From assembly GCA_016789005.1 (NCBI GenBank), contig JAEURA010000033.1, positions 1 to 64,000 on the forward strand: DNA of 64,000 nucleotides. Direction: 5' to 3'. Shown here one piece after another: positions 7,907 to 16,696 of the stretch. Every line of letters begins with the position of its first letter. Position 1 is the stretch's first letter. Made by a program: the position numbers and the translations under genes. The notes beneath the pieces are model-generated. The model was not told the DNA's origin. It worked only from the letters and a program-made list of their open reading frames with translations, and did not search any database. This DNA comes from Anaerolineae bacterium (GTDB lineage: Bacteria > Chloroflexota > Anaerolineae > Aggregatilineales > Phototrophicaceae).

Positions 7907-9106
7907 CTAGTCTGGCGGGTAGTCCAGCAATGCGATCTTTTCAAGGATCAGCCGCTCCAGCTGCTCACGGGCGGCGTGGCGCTCAACTTTCGCCGCCGCC
8001 TCCAGAGCGCGCCGGAAAAGCTGGCTGGCAAATCGGTGTGTCTCAACCGATCGCTCCATTTCGATGAAGGCGCGGGTGTAGGTGGCATGCGCCATCATGT
8101 AGGCATTGCCGAGGTATTCCCAAATGCTGTGCGCTTCTTCAATTGCCTCAGCCGCTTCGTCCATGAGCCGCAGTTTGAGACACGCCAGCGCCAATCCGAC
8201 ATAACATAACCCGGTATCGTAGGCGTTCTCGCGCCCCCCGATGTGAAGCACCGCCTCCCGAAACCGATCCAGGGCTTCGGCGGGCTGATCCAGCTCTAAC
8301 TGGACGCAGCCTTCCTCATAACACAGCAGCACGTAATTCTTTGGCAGATGGTTGGTCTTCGGGTAAGTTTCGCGCGCACGCCGCAAAACCTCTGCGCTCG
8401 CCTGCCAATCGCCCAATTGGCGAAGCAAAGTCGCCTGAATCAGCAGCGATCGCAGCAGCAGGTTCTGCTCCTGAAGGCGAACGGCGATCTCGGCGCTCAG
8501 GGTCACGTGATTGCGAGCGAGATCCATCTCCTGACGATGGATGTGGGCGACAGCGATCATCTGATGAATCATCGCTTTCAGGTCTTCGCGCTCGCTGCGA
8601 GCGGCGATCTCCAGCGCTTCGCCAAACTGCGCGGCGTCAAAACGTGGATGAGGCGCCAGGATATAGGTCTCAATCAACCCGGCGTACGATTCCAGCAGGT
8701 AGTCTTCATTACGTTGATCGGCATATCCCTGCGCCCGCAGCAGCAGAGCATGCGCGCTGGTAGGTTCGCCGATCAAATTGTGATAACGCGCCAGGGCAAT
8801 CGAGAGCCGCGCAAGCAGGTCTTTGTCCCCCAGGTCCTGAGCGAATACCAGCGCCTCGATCAGGCGATGTCGCCATGGCTGAAACTCGCTGCTGGTCAGC
8901 ATGACGGGCAGAATGTTCATCAGCGTATCGACGGCATAATGATAGTACAGCCCGCGATTAACCGTCGCCCGGATCACGCTGTTGATCCGGTCCGCATTGT
9001 TGAGCAGCCAGCTCCGATCATAGACGTGATCGTTGATGATCTGGAGCGAGTACATCATGTTGCCATCGCCGCCGGGGTTCTCCGGCAAATCTCCGGGAGT
9101 CATCAT
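7907..9106 (-). CDS. Helical-repeat (TPR-like) protein, function unknown
   Basis: 399 residues, almost entirely alpha-helical, with several degenerate TPR-like units (for example ARLSIALARYHNLIGEPTSA, EALDRFREAVLHIGG and CYVGLALACLKLRLMDEAAE). No catalytic motif, signal peptide or membrane helix is visible, so it is probably a cytoplasmic scaffold, like the helical domains of MalT/STAND regulators but without the ATPase and DNA-binding parts. Two adjacent ATG codons (9106 and 9103) are possible starts; the second is 7 bases from GAGG and fits slightly better. Confidence 0.65.
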   Translation of the reverse strand: MMTPGDLPENPGGDGNMMYSLQIINDHVYDRSWLLNNADRINSVIRATVNRGLYYHYAVDTLMNILPVMLTSSEFQPWRHRLIEALVFAQDLGDKDLLARLSIALARYHNLIGEPTSAHALLLRAQGYADQRNEDYLLESYAGLIETYILAPHPRFDAAQFGEALEIAARSEREDLKAMIHQMIAVAHIHRQEMDLARNHVTLSAEIAVRLQEQNLLLRSLLIQATLLRQLGDWQASAEVLRRARETYPKTNHLPKNYVLLCYEEGCVQLELDQPAEALDRFREAVLHIGGRENAYDTGLCYVGLALACLKLRLMDEAAEAIEEAHSIWEYLGNAYMMAHATYTRAFIEMERSVETHRFASQLFRRALEAAAKVERHAAREQLERLILEKIALLDYPPD

Positions 9107-9262
9107 TCAGCCTCATTTCCAGCGAAAATCAGCCTGCGCCTGCTTCAATAATAGGTTGTCTACCGGCTTGATTGGAGAGATGTTGCAGCAGCGACGATGA
9201 GTTCAGTAGGTTCATTGTATCGCAAAAGCGGTGAGAGCCGCGCAGTCAGATTCAATGAAAAT

Positions 9263-9321
9263 GCAGCCACGCATTCCTACAGACCCTCTGAAAACCAGGC
9301 GATCTGTAGGTGCGCGGCTGC
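9263..9321. repeat. Imperfect inverted repeat (~20-bp arms)
   Basis: Arms 9263-9283 and 9303-9321 share GCAGCC / GGCTGC and CCTACAGA / TCTGTAGG with a short mismatched middle. It lies between two same-strand genes, downstream of the sugar dehydrogenase, and could act as a terminator or be a small repeat element. Confidence 0.5.
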
Positions 9322-9354
9322 AAGAGCCATCCAGCCAGGGAGAGCGATGAGGCG

Positions 9355-10572
9355 TTAGCCGCTGACGAACCGATAGATGGACCCGTTGTAATCGACCAGG
9401 TAAAGCTCGCCCTGTTCGTCTTCGCCGAAAGAGCTGATCGTCCTTCCGGAACGCATCAGGACGACCGTTCGCCATTGATCCGGCGTTTCACGGTACGTCC
9501 CCCAGACCATGCCGGAACCGAAATCACCATAGACGTAGACCCCTTGCCAGTCGGGGATGACGCTCCCCCGATAGACATATCCTCCGGTCACCGAAATGCC
9601 CTGGCTGTGCGGGTATTCGGCGACGGGAAGCATCATATCCGACGGCGCTAACGCGCCGCTGTAGGGGTGCATCGCCTCATAGATATTCCAGCCAAGATTG
9701 AAACCGCCCTGTCCCGCCGGGATGAAGTTGACCTCTTCCCATTGATTTTGACCGACATCGGCAGCGTAGAGATCGCCCGTCATCCGGTCGAAGCTGAAAC
9801 GCCAGACGTTGCGCACGCCATACAGCCAGATTTCGGACCTGGCGTCGGACCACCCAACGAATGGGTTATCCGAAGGCACAGCGTAAGCCTGCCCCGCAGG
9901 CGTGTCGATGTCGATGCGCAGGATTGCCCCCAGCAGAGTCCCGAGATTCTGCCCGTTGCCGTCCGGGTCACCGCCCGAACCGCCATCGCCGGCGGAGATG
10001 TACAGATAGCCGTCGGGTCCAAACGCCATGTGACCGCCGTTGTGGTTGGGATACGGCTGGTCGATGCGGAGAATCTGGAACGCGCTCTGCAGATCAGCGT
10101 GATCAGCGTCATCTTCCGAGACGCGATAGCGCTCGACCACCGTCGCGCCGCTGATATCGGTGTAATTGACGAAGAACAGCCCGTTTTCGGCGAAATCAGG
10201 ATGAAAAGCCAGGCCGAGCAAGCCGCGTTCGGTGTAGCCGGTCGCCGGTATCGCCTCCGGGCTAATCTTGTGGGAGATGTTCAGAAAAGGTTCGGCGCGA
10301 CGCTCGCCATCCTCCAGAATCCAGATTTTGCCACCCTGCTCTACGACGAACAAGCGCCCACTGCCATCGCCGGCATGGGTGAGATAGAGCGGACGGATGA
10401 AGCCGCCCACAACTTCGTCCAGCGCGCCCATCTCGGCGACAGGCGGGGCGGCGCGCAGCATCTCAGAGTTCTGTGCCGCGCCAGGCGCTCCCCCTGTCAT
10501 GGCTCCGATCAGCAGCGAGTGTACGATGACGAGCCGGATTCGACTCTTGATTGAAGACATTCTCGAACTCAT
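9355..10572 (-). CDS. Secreted PQQ-type glucose/sorbosone dehydrogenase family protein
   Basis: 405 residues. A signal peptide (residues ~1-34) is followed by a six-bladed propeller of the GSDH family. Family marks are LLGLAFHPDF, PYPNHNGGHMAFGPDGYLYI with SAGDGG, QNLGTLLGAILRID, VRNVWRFSFDRMTGDLYAADVG and the late GGYVYRG / VYGDFGSG. By family it would oxidise aldose sugars in the periplasm or outside the cell using PQQ and calcium; no PQQ synthesis genes lie nearby. GGAG 7-10 bases upstream supports the first ATG. The gene stands alone. Confidence 0.85.
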   Translation of the reverse strand: MSSRMSSIKSRIRLVIVHSLLIGAMTGGAPGAAQNSEMLRAAPPVAEMGALDEVVGGFIRPLYLTHAGDGSGRLFVVEQGGKIWILEDGERRAEPFLNISHKISPEAIPATGYTERGLLGLAFHPDFAENGLFFVNYTDISGATVVERYRVSEDDADHADLQSAFQILRIDQPYPNHNGGHMAFGPDGYLYISAGDGGSGGDPDGNGQNLGTLLGAILRIDIDTPAGQAYAVPSDNPFVGWSDARSEIWLYGVRNVWRFSFDRMTGDLYAADVGQNQWEEVNFIPAGQGGFNLGWNIYEAMHPYSGALAPSDMMLPVAEYPHSQGISVTGGYVYRGSVIPDWQGVYVYGDFGSGMVWGTYRETPDQWRTVVLMRSGRTISSFGEDEQGELYLVDYNGSIYRFVSG

Positions 10573-10615
10573 CTCTCACTCCATCGATAGTGCTGTCCGC
10601 CAAGGGGCAGCGTCT

Positions 10616-10745
10616 AGAGGGTGTTTGAAAATTGCCCTTGGTAGGGGCGCGACGCGCCCGCCGTAACCGTGACGATCTTTCAGGCGGCGCGGGCGGCGCG
10701 CGAGCCGCCCCTACGAGAGCGTTGATGAATTATCAAATACGCTCT
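10616..10745. repeat. MITE-like hairpin element 1
   Basis: A 130-base element with 18-base terminal inverted repeats (10616-10633 and 10728-10745, three mismatches) and an inner inverted repeat GTAGGGGCG / CGCCCCTAC (10641-10649 with 10706-10714). No open frame is supported. It fills the first half of a ~320-base gene-free gap between the sugar dehydrogenase and the M16 genes. Confidence 0.55.
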
Positions 10746-10746
10746 T

Positions 10747-10892
10747 GAGGCTGTTATGAACTTCTGCGGCAACCTCACCCCTGTATCCCCTCTCCCACGC
10801 GCGCGGGGCGAGGGGACCTGACTCCCCCTTCTCCCACAAAACGGGGAGAAGGGGGCTGGGGGGTTGAGGGGAGAAAAGTTCATAGCAGGCTC
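10747..10892. repeat. MITE-like hairpin element 2
   Basis: Directly next to element 1. Arms 10747-10763 and 10876-10892 (17 bases, two mismatches) enclose CT-rich and AG-rich tracts that fold on themselves, including CCCTTCTCCC facing GGGGAGAAGGG. The right arm runs into the stop region of the M16 gene. Similar CCCTCTCC...GGAGAGGGG material recurs near 42.6 kb. Confidence 0.5.
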
Positions 10893-12175
10893 TAGGCGTC
10901 CGGTGGACCCGCGACCGCGACGACCAGAGACTCTGGGTTCAGATAATGCTGCGCCGCCTTCAGCAAATCCTCGCGAGTCAGCGCACCGATGATGTCACGG
11001 TACCCCAGCAGGTAATCCAGTCCAAGATCGAAGGTCTCGATGTTGCGGATCATCGACGCTATCCCTTCGTTCGCCTCCATCTGAAGCGGCAGTCGACCGA
11101 TGAAGAAAGACTTGTTATCCGCCAGCTCGTCGGCGCTCACCAGATCGCGCGTGATTCGACGAATCTCGTCGGCGATCTTCTCAATGGCGAGATCTACGTT
11201 TTCCGGATCGACCCCTGCAGAGACATTCCAGGGCAGCGCCGTCACACCGCCCTCGATCTGGCTGTAGGCATAGTAGGCAAGCCCCAGTTCCTCGCGCACT
11301 TTTCCGCCAATGCGTCCCATCATGCCGAACTGGCCGAGCACGCTGTTGGCGAGCTGTGCGGCATGGTAATCGGCGTCCAGGCGAGACGGACCCACCGCGC
11401 CGAGCATAATGTCGCTCTGCGTCTTGCCAGGAATGGCGATCTGCACGCGGCGCGTCATCTGGGTTGGGGTGGGGTTCTGTGGTCGAACGCGCGGGGGTTG
11501 ATCGGGGTTGGACCAGTCCTGAAAGCGCCGGCGCACCGCCTGGATCGCCTCATCAGCTTTGACCGCGCCGGTGATCACCAGGATCATCTCGCGCGGACCA
11601 TAGCAGCGCGCATGGAATGCGCGTAGATCATCCACCGAAAGCCGTGCGACCGTCTCCAGCGTGCCGCGCGCGCTCAAATGGTAGGGAAGCCCTTCCGGGT
11701 AGAGGGTCTCATAGAAAGCGCGCGCGGCACGGTAGCGGGTATCCTGCTGGCGATAGTTCAATCCGGTCAGGATCTCGCCGCGCAGCCGTTCGACCTCGTT
11801 CTCAGGAAACGTCGGATGACGCAGGACATCGCTGAGGATGTCCAGCAAGAGCGGCAGATCTTCGCCGAGCGCTTTGCCTGAGAATGATGATGTGAAAGTC
11901 GAACCGTTGACATCGAGGTCCGCGCCGACCGATTCGAGCGCCTCGCTGATCGCAGCGAAATCGTAGGATGCTGATCCGCGCGTCAGGGCATCTGCGGTCA
12001 TTGCCGCGAGACCGCACTGAGCAGCCAATTCCAGAGAACTGCCCACCGTCACCGATCCGGTCAAGACAACCGACTGGGCGGTGAAGTTTTCATAGACCAG
12101 GACAACCACGCCGTTAGGCAGGACCTCGCGGACAATGTTGCGCGAATTCGGGAATGATTCGATAGGCGCGCTCAT
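10892..12175 (-). CDS. M16 peptidase family, non-catalytic partner subunit
   Basis: 427 residues with the two-domain fold of processing-peptidase-like M16B proteins. The HxxEH zinc motif is absent at the expected place (AAQCGLAAMTADALTRGS is found instead), while the C-terminal half keeps RLPLQMEANEGIASMIRN, typical of the partner subunit that supplies substrate-binding residues. It should form a heterodimer with the upstream gene product. Start and stop overlap by 4 bases, so the subunits are co-translated at matched levels. No signal peptide is seen. Confidence 0.82.
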   Translation of the reverse strand: MSAPIESFPNSRNIVREVLPNGVVVLVYENFTAQSVVLTGSVTVGSSLELAAQCGLAAMTADALTRGSASYDFAAISEALESVGADLDVNGSTFTSSFSGKALGEDLPLLLDILSDVLRHPTFPENEVERLRGEILTGLNYRQQDTRYRAARAFYETLYPEGLPYHLSARGTLETVARLSVDDLRAFHARCYGPREMILVITGAVKADEAIQAVRRRFQDWSNPDQPPRVRPQNPTPTQMTRRVQIAIPGKTQSDIMLGAVGPSRLDADYHAAQLANSVLGQFGMMGRIGGKVREELGLAYYAYSQIEGGVTALPWNVSAGVDPENVDLAIEKIADEIRRITRDLVSADELADNKSFFIGRLPLQMEANEGIASMIRNIETFDLGLDYLLGYRDIIGALTREDLLKAAQHYLNPESLVVAVAGPPDA

Positions 12176-13482
12176 TCAAAATCCTCTTCGTCTTGTTCGG
12201 CGTCGGCTTGGGCAGCGTCAGTCGTGGGCACGAACCAACCGACCGTTCGATTCTGGGCGCGCAGGTAGCGAGCGGCAACCTCTTTCACGTCGTCCAGCGT
12301 GACCGTTTCGAGGCTCTGCACGTAGTCCTCGAACCAGGAATAGCTGTTGAAGTTCTCGGCGAACGCCAACCAGAACGCCTGCATCGTCACCCGTTCGGTC
12401 CCATAGGCAAAGAGCGCCCGCGCCTGTTTCTTGGCGCGCTCCAGTTCGCGTTCGGTCACCCCCTCGGCAATGACCCGATTGATCGCCTCATCAAGGGCGT
12501 TCTGGACGGTCTGATGCTCGACGCCGTCGCGCAGAACGACGGTGATCGTATACATGAATGGATCAATCGTCGGGGTCATGCCGCCATCAACATCGACGGC
12601 AAGCTGCGTCTCTACCAGGGATTTGTACAGCCGCGTGGTGCGGTTGTCGATACCGCCGCCGCCAAATCCGTCCGTGCCTGCCAGGACGCTGTTCAGCAGT
12701 TCGAGCTTGAACCAGTCCGGATCAGTCGCCGCCGGCACACGATAGGCAAGCTGGATGAATGAAGTCGTCCCATGTCGCTCGACCGTTACACGACGTTCCC
12801 CCTGCTGCACCGGTTCAGGGCGAACGAACAACGCCGGCGCAGCGCCTGCCGGTATCGGCTCGTAGATCGCCCGAATGCGTTCCAGCATCTCATCGGGATC
12901 GAAATCGCCGACAGCGACGGCGATGGCATTGTTCGGCATGTAGTGCTGGCGGTAGTGTCCGAAGAGATCATCGCGTGTCATGGTGCGCAGATCGGTCATG
13001 TCGCCGATGATCTCGTGATGATAACCATGCACGCGAAAGACGGATGCCTGCACTTCCTCGCCCAGCCAGAACATGGGCGAGTTCTCCGCCCCCTGGCGCT
13101 CGGAGATGATGACCGTCCGTTCCGACTCGACCTCTTCGACATCGAAGCGAGCATTGATCATCCGGTCGGCTTCCAGGCGCAGCGCCAGGTCGATTTCGGC
13201 AGCGGGCAGCGTCTCGTAGTACGCGGTGTAGTCGAAAAACGTCTGGGCATTCCAGGATCCGCCGACGCGGTCAATCGCCTTATCGAGATACCCCGCCGGG
13301 AACTGATCGGTCCCTTTGAAGAGCATATGCTCGACCCAGTGCGATGCGCCGGTGATCCCGGTCGGCTCGTTGCGACTGCCGATTCGGTACAGCACCCACC
13401 AGCTGATGATCGGTGCGGTGCGTACGGGCTTCAACAACACGACCAGCCCGTTCGACAAGACATGACGGAAAACGTTGCTCAC
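12172..13482 (-). CDS. M16 zinc peptidase, catalytic subunit
   Basis: 436 residues. His48, Glu51 and His52 in HWVEHMLFKGT form the inverted zinc motif HxxEH, and the more distal Glu is likely in the following SERTVIISERQ helix. A C-terminal M16_C domain follows. By family it degrades or processes peptides in a closed chamber formed with the partner subunit. There is no signal peptide; the acidic tail AQADAEQDEEDFE is notable. It is the first gene of the two-gene operon. Confidence 0.88.
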   Translation of the reverse strand: MSNVFRHVLSNGLVVLLKPVRTAPIISWWVLYRIGSRNEPTGITGASHWVEHMLFKGTDQFPAGYLDKAIDRVGGSWNAQTFFDYTAYYETLPAAEIDLALRLEADRMINARFDVEEVESERTVIISERQGAENSPMFWLGEEVQASVFRVHGYHHEIIGDMTDLRTMTRDDLFGHYRQHYMPNNAIAVAVGDFDPDEMLERIRAIYEPIPAGAAPALFVRPEPVQQGERRVTVERHGTTSFIQLAYRVPAATDPDWFKLELLNSVLAGTDGFGGGGIDNRTTRLYKSLVETQLAVDVDGGMTPTIDPFMYTITVVLRDGVEHQTVQNALDEAINRVIAEGVTERELERAKKQARALFAYGTERVTMQAFWLAFAENFNSYSWFEDYVQSLETVTLDDVKEVAARYLRAQNRTVGWFVPTTDAAQADAEQDEEDFE

Positions 13483-13559
13483 TACCGACTCCTCTACCCT
13501 AACAACAAATCAGGGCATGGCGCTGCCATGCCCTCTCCACCCTGCGCGATCACGTCCGG

Positions 13560-14948
13560 TCAGGACGCAGCAGTTCCCGACATGAACCCGGAACCTACCG
13601 CGATATAGTCGTACCCTGCCGTGACCAGTTCCCTGTAGTCCGGGATCATACGCCGTCCGTCAATGATCAGATACGGCGGTTTGACGGTCTCTTCGATGGT
13701 GCGCGACAGCCCCCGGAATTCCTCCCAGTCCGTCGAGATGAACAGCATATCGCTGCCCGAGATCGCCTCTCTCGGAGACTCATGGTAGGTGATGCACCCG
13801 AACAGGTGGTTCTTGTCCGGGTCGAAATAACGGCGTGCCTCTTCGGTCGCGAGCGGATCGTAAGCGCGGATCGCTTTGACGCCCTTCGCCAGCAGAGCAT
13901 CGACGACCTTAAGCGACGAGGAGTCGCGCATGTCGTTGGTGCGCTGCTTGAAGGACAAGCCGAGAAGGGCGACAGTCTTCTGATTGAAACTCACGCCGGC
14001 TTCCTGAACCGCGCGGTCGATCAGATAGGTCTTCTGGTATTCGTTGATGCGGTAGACCGCCTGGAGCAGGTCCGCCGGATAGCCCACCGTCGAGAATTGA
14101 TGGATGAGCGACTGAATATCCTTGCCGAAGCATGACCCGCCCGCGCCGTTAGAGACATACGACCCCCACGTGCTGATGCGGGCGTCGGCGGTGACGCCGC
14201 GCTTCAGGTCTTCCATGCGCACGTTGTCAAAGCGTTCGCCCAGGCGCGCGCCGACACCGTTCCAGAAGGAGATATACGTCAGCAGCAGCGTGTTGGCGAC
14301 GTATTTGATCGCCTCGGCGGTCTCTGGCGTCGTCTCGATATAGCGGATGCGAACGTGATTGACGAACTGGGAGTAAATCCGGCGCATGATGCGGAAGTCA
14401 TCTTCGGTATCCGCGCCGAGCACCACACGATCTGGACGGCGCGACTTTTCGACCGCATCGCCTTCAGGCAGAAACTCCGGGTTCGACGCTACCCCGGCAT
14501 TGGGGACCTGATGCCGCTTGAGCACTGCCTCCAGCTGACGAGCGGTGCCGATCGGCACAGTACTCTTGTTGATCAGCACGACGCGGCGCTGATCGGCGCG
14601 TTTCGCCAGCAGGCTGGCAATGGTGTCGAGCGCATCGAAATAGTAGCTCAGGTCCGAAGAACCGTCCGGGTTCGGCGGCGTCGGTAGGCACAGAAAAATG
14701 GCATCCGTGCCCTCCAGGATCGGTTCCAGCTCAGTGGTGAAAAAGAGGTAGCGGTTGAGGTTCTCACGGATGACCGCCGCCAACCCCGGCTCATTCACAT
14801 ATCGCTCGATGGCTTCTGGTTCGCCGGATTGATAGGCAGCGATGCGCGCCTTATCGATGTCGTAGGCGTACACTTCATGCCCATACTCAGCCGTTGTGGC
14901 GGCGTGAGTCAAGCCGACAAAGCCCGTTCCAACTACGATGATCTTCAT
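13560..14948 (-). CDS. Nucleotide-sugar (UDP-glucose/GDP-mannose type) dehydrogenase
   Basis: 462 residues. The N-terminal Rossmann fold MKIIVVGTGFVGLTHA binds NAD; a central dimerisation helix and a C-terminal UDP-binding domain follow. The catalytic cysteine is Cys273 in GGSCFGKD. The enzyme oxidises a nucleotide hexose twice to the uronic acid, feeding exopolysaccharide or cell-wall glycan synthesis. The exact sugar cannot be assigned, and no glycosyltransferase cluster surrounds it. Length is normal for the family. Confidence 0.88.
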   Translation of the reverse strand: MKIIVVGTGFVGLTHAATTAEYGHEVYAYDIDKARIAAYQSGEPEAIERYVNEPGLAAVIRENLNRYLFFTTELEPILEGTDAIFLCLPTPPNPDGSSDLSYYFDALDTIASLLAKRADQRRVVLINKSTVPIGTARQLEAVLKRHQVPNAGVASNPEFLPEGDAVEKSRRPDRVVLGADTEDDFRIMRRIYSQFVNHVRIRYIETTPETAEAIKYVANTLLLTYISFWNGVGARLGERFDNVRMEDLKRGVTADARISTWGSYVSNGAGGSCFGKDIQSLIHQFSTVGYPADLLQAVYRINEYQKTYLIDRAVQEAGVSFNQKTVALLGLSFKQRTNDMRDSSSLKVVDALLAKGVKAIRAYDPLATEEARRYFDPDKNHLFGCITYHESPREAISGSDMLFISTDWEEFRGLSRTIEETVKPPYLIIDGRRMIPDYRELVTAGYDYIAVGSGFMSGTAAS

Positions 14949-15109
14949 GCAGCATGTCCTTCAAACGTGAATGCAAGACTCAGTGCATATACACGGTGTG
15001 CATTCTGCTTTCCTTGAACTTGCAGAAGTGTAGCACCGCCGCTCGCCTGCGAACATAGCGCAGTTGCCATAAGGCGACTACAATCCTACGGGTATCTCCG
15101 AGGTGAATC

Positions 15110-16696
15110 ATGTTCGTCTTCTATAATGGCGTCATCCACACCATGGACCCGGCGTATCCCAACCCGGATATCGTCGTCGTCGATGAAGAAACCGGGCGCG
15201 TGCGTTCCGTTGGTCGGCTGGATTTCCGCACCACGATGCCGCCCGTCAAGCGGGTCGATCTGCGCGGCAGGACCCTCCTCCCCGGCTTCAACGACGCCCA
15301 CGTCCATATCTGGAAGCTGGGGCTGCTGCTCACCGTCCAGGTGGATGCGCGCCGCGCCGCCGCGCCGGATATTCCCACCGTCATTGAACAGTTTCGTCAG
15401 CGAGCCGCCGCTGTGCCCGCGGGCACGTGGCTGACCGGGCGCGGCTACAACGAAGTCGATCTGCCGGAGAAGCGGCATCCCACCAGCGCCGATCTGGACC
15501 AGGTTAGCACCGATCATCCGGTTGCGCTGACGCGCACCTGTGGACACATGATCGTCGCCAACAGCCTGGCGCTGCGTCTCGCCGGAATCACCGCCGAGAC
15601 GCCTGATCCACCCGGTGGCGTGATCGTGCGCGGTGAAGACGGGCAGCCAACCGGGCTGCTGCAAGAGACGGCGATGGGCTTGCTCACGCGGGCGATCCCG
15701 CCTTACGATGACGAAACGATGGCGAACGCCATCCGCGCGGCGATGGCGCATCAGCTGCGCCTGGGCATCACCAGCGCCACCGATCCCCTTCTCACCCCGG
15801 ATCACCTGCGGGTCTACCGCCAGCTCGACTCGGCGGGTCATCTCGATGTGCGCGTCAATGGTCTGCCCATCCGCCGGCCCGACGGCGGGACCGAAACCTA
15901 CCCGCTGCCTGACATGCACCACAGCGACTTCCTGCGTGTGGACACCGTCAAGTTCTTCGCCGATGGCGGATTGAGCGGGGCGACCGCCGCCCTCAGCGAG
16001 CCGTACAAAGTCACCGGCGAACGCGGCGTGCTGCGCTTCGATACCAACGAGCTGCTGGACCTGATGTGGGAAGCGCACGACGCGGGCTTCCGCATCGCGA
16101 CTCACGCCATTGGCGATGTGGCGCTGGATCAGGTGATCGGCGTTTACGAGACACTGCATGCCCGTAAACCAGGGCTGCGCCATCGCGTCGAACACCTGGG
16201 ACTGCCGTCCCCTGAACACCTGCGGCGGCTCAAGGCAATCGACGCCATCGCCGTCCCTCAGACGGTCTTCCTCGCCGCGCTGGGGACCGCCTTCCGGCGT
16301 TATCTGCCGGATCACTTTCTGCCGCGCTGCTACCCGGTCCGGGCGATGCTTAACGCCGGACTGGAGATCGCCCTCAGTTCAGATGCGCCGGTCGTGCCGG
16401 ATGACAATCCTCTGCTGGGGATCAAGGCGGCGGTGGATCGCTTCGACCCCCTGGGTGAAGCCATCGCCCCCGAACAGACCATCAGCCCCTACGAGGCGCT
16501 GTATGCTTACACGATGGGCGGGGCGATTGCCAGCGGCGACGCGGCGAACCGGGGCAGCATCACCCCCGGCAAATGGGCGGACCTGATCATCGTGAATGGC
16601 GATCCGCTGCGCGAAGCTGCCATCGCGCCGGAGCGCCTGCTGGACATCCATGTCGAAGAGGTCTATGTCGGCGGCAGGCTGGTCGCCGAAAACTGA
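15110..16696 (+). CDS. Metal-dependent amidohydrolase, YtcJ-like
   Basis: 528 residues of the amidohydrolase 3 family. The N-terminal small beta domain leads into FNDAHVHIW, the metal-binding HxH after strand 1. Later ligands fit HAIGD, HRVEHLG and the Asp in SSDAPV. Such enzymes hydrolyse N-acyl or cyclic amide bonds in the cytoplasm; the substrate is not predictable. GAGGTGA sits 4 bases before the ATG. The stop is immediately next to that of the convergent permease gene, with no gap. Confidence 0.85.
   Translation: MFVFYNGVIHTMDPAYPNPDIVVVDEETGRVRSVGRLDFRTTMPPVKRVDLRGRTLLPGFNDAHVHIWKLGLLLTVQVDARRAAAPDIPTVIEQFRQRAAAVPAGTWLTGRGYNEVDLPEKRHPTSADLDQVSTDHPVALTRTCGHMIVANSLALRLAGITAETPDPPGGVIVRGEDGQPTGLLQETAMGLLTRAIPPYDDETMANAIRAAMAHQLRLGITSATDPLLTPDHLRVYRQLDSAGHLDVRVNGLPIRRPDGGTETYPLPDMHHSDFLRVDTVKFFADGGLSGATAALSEPYKVTGERGVLRFDTNELLDLMWEAHDAGFRIATHAIGDVALDQVIGVYETLHARKPGLRHRVEHLGLPSPEHLRRLKAIDAIAVPQTVFLAALGTAFRRYLPDHFLPRCYPVRAMLNAGLEIALSSDAPVVPDDNPLLGIKAAVDRFDPLGEAIAPEQTISPYEALYAYTMGGAIASGDAANRGSITPGKWADLIIVNGDPLREAAIAPERLLDIHVEEVYVGGRLVAEN

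Noticed and set aside
15086-16315. A 409-codon minus-strand frame across the amidohydrolase
   Set aside because: Antisense shadow; the + strand has the metal-binding motifs and a ribosome site.
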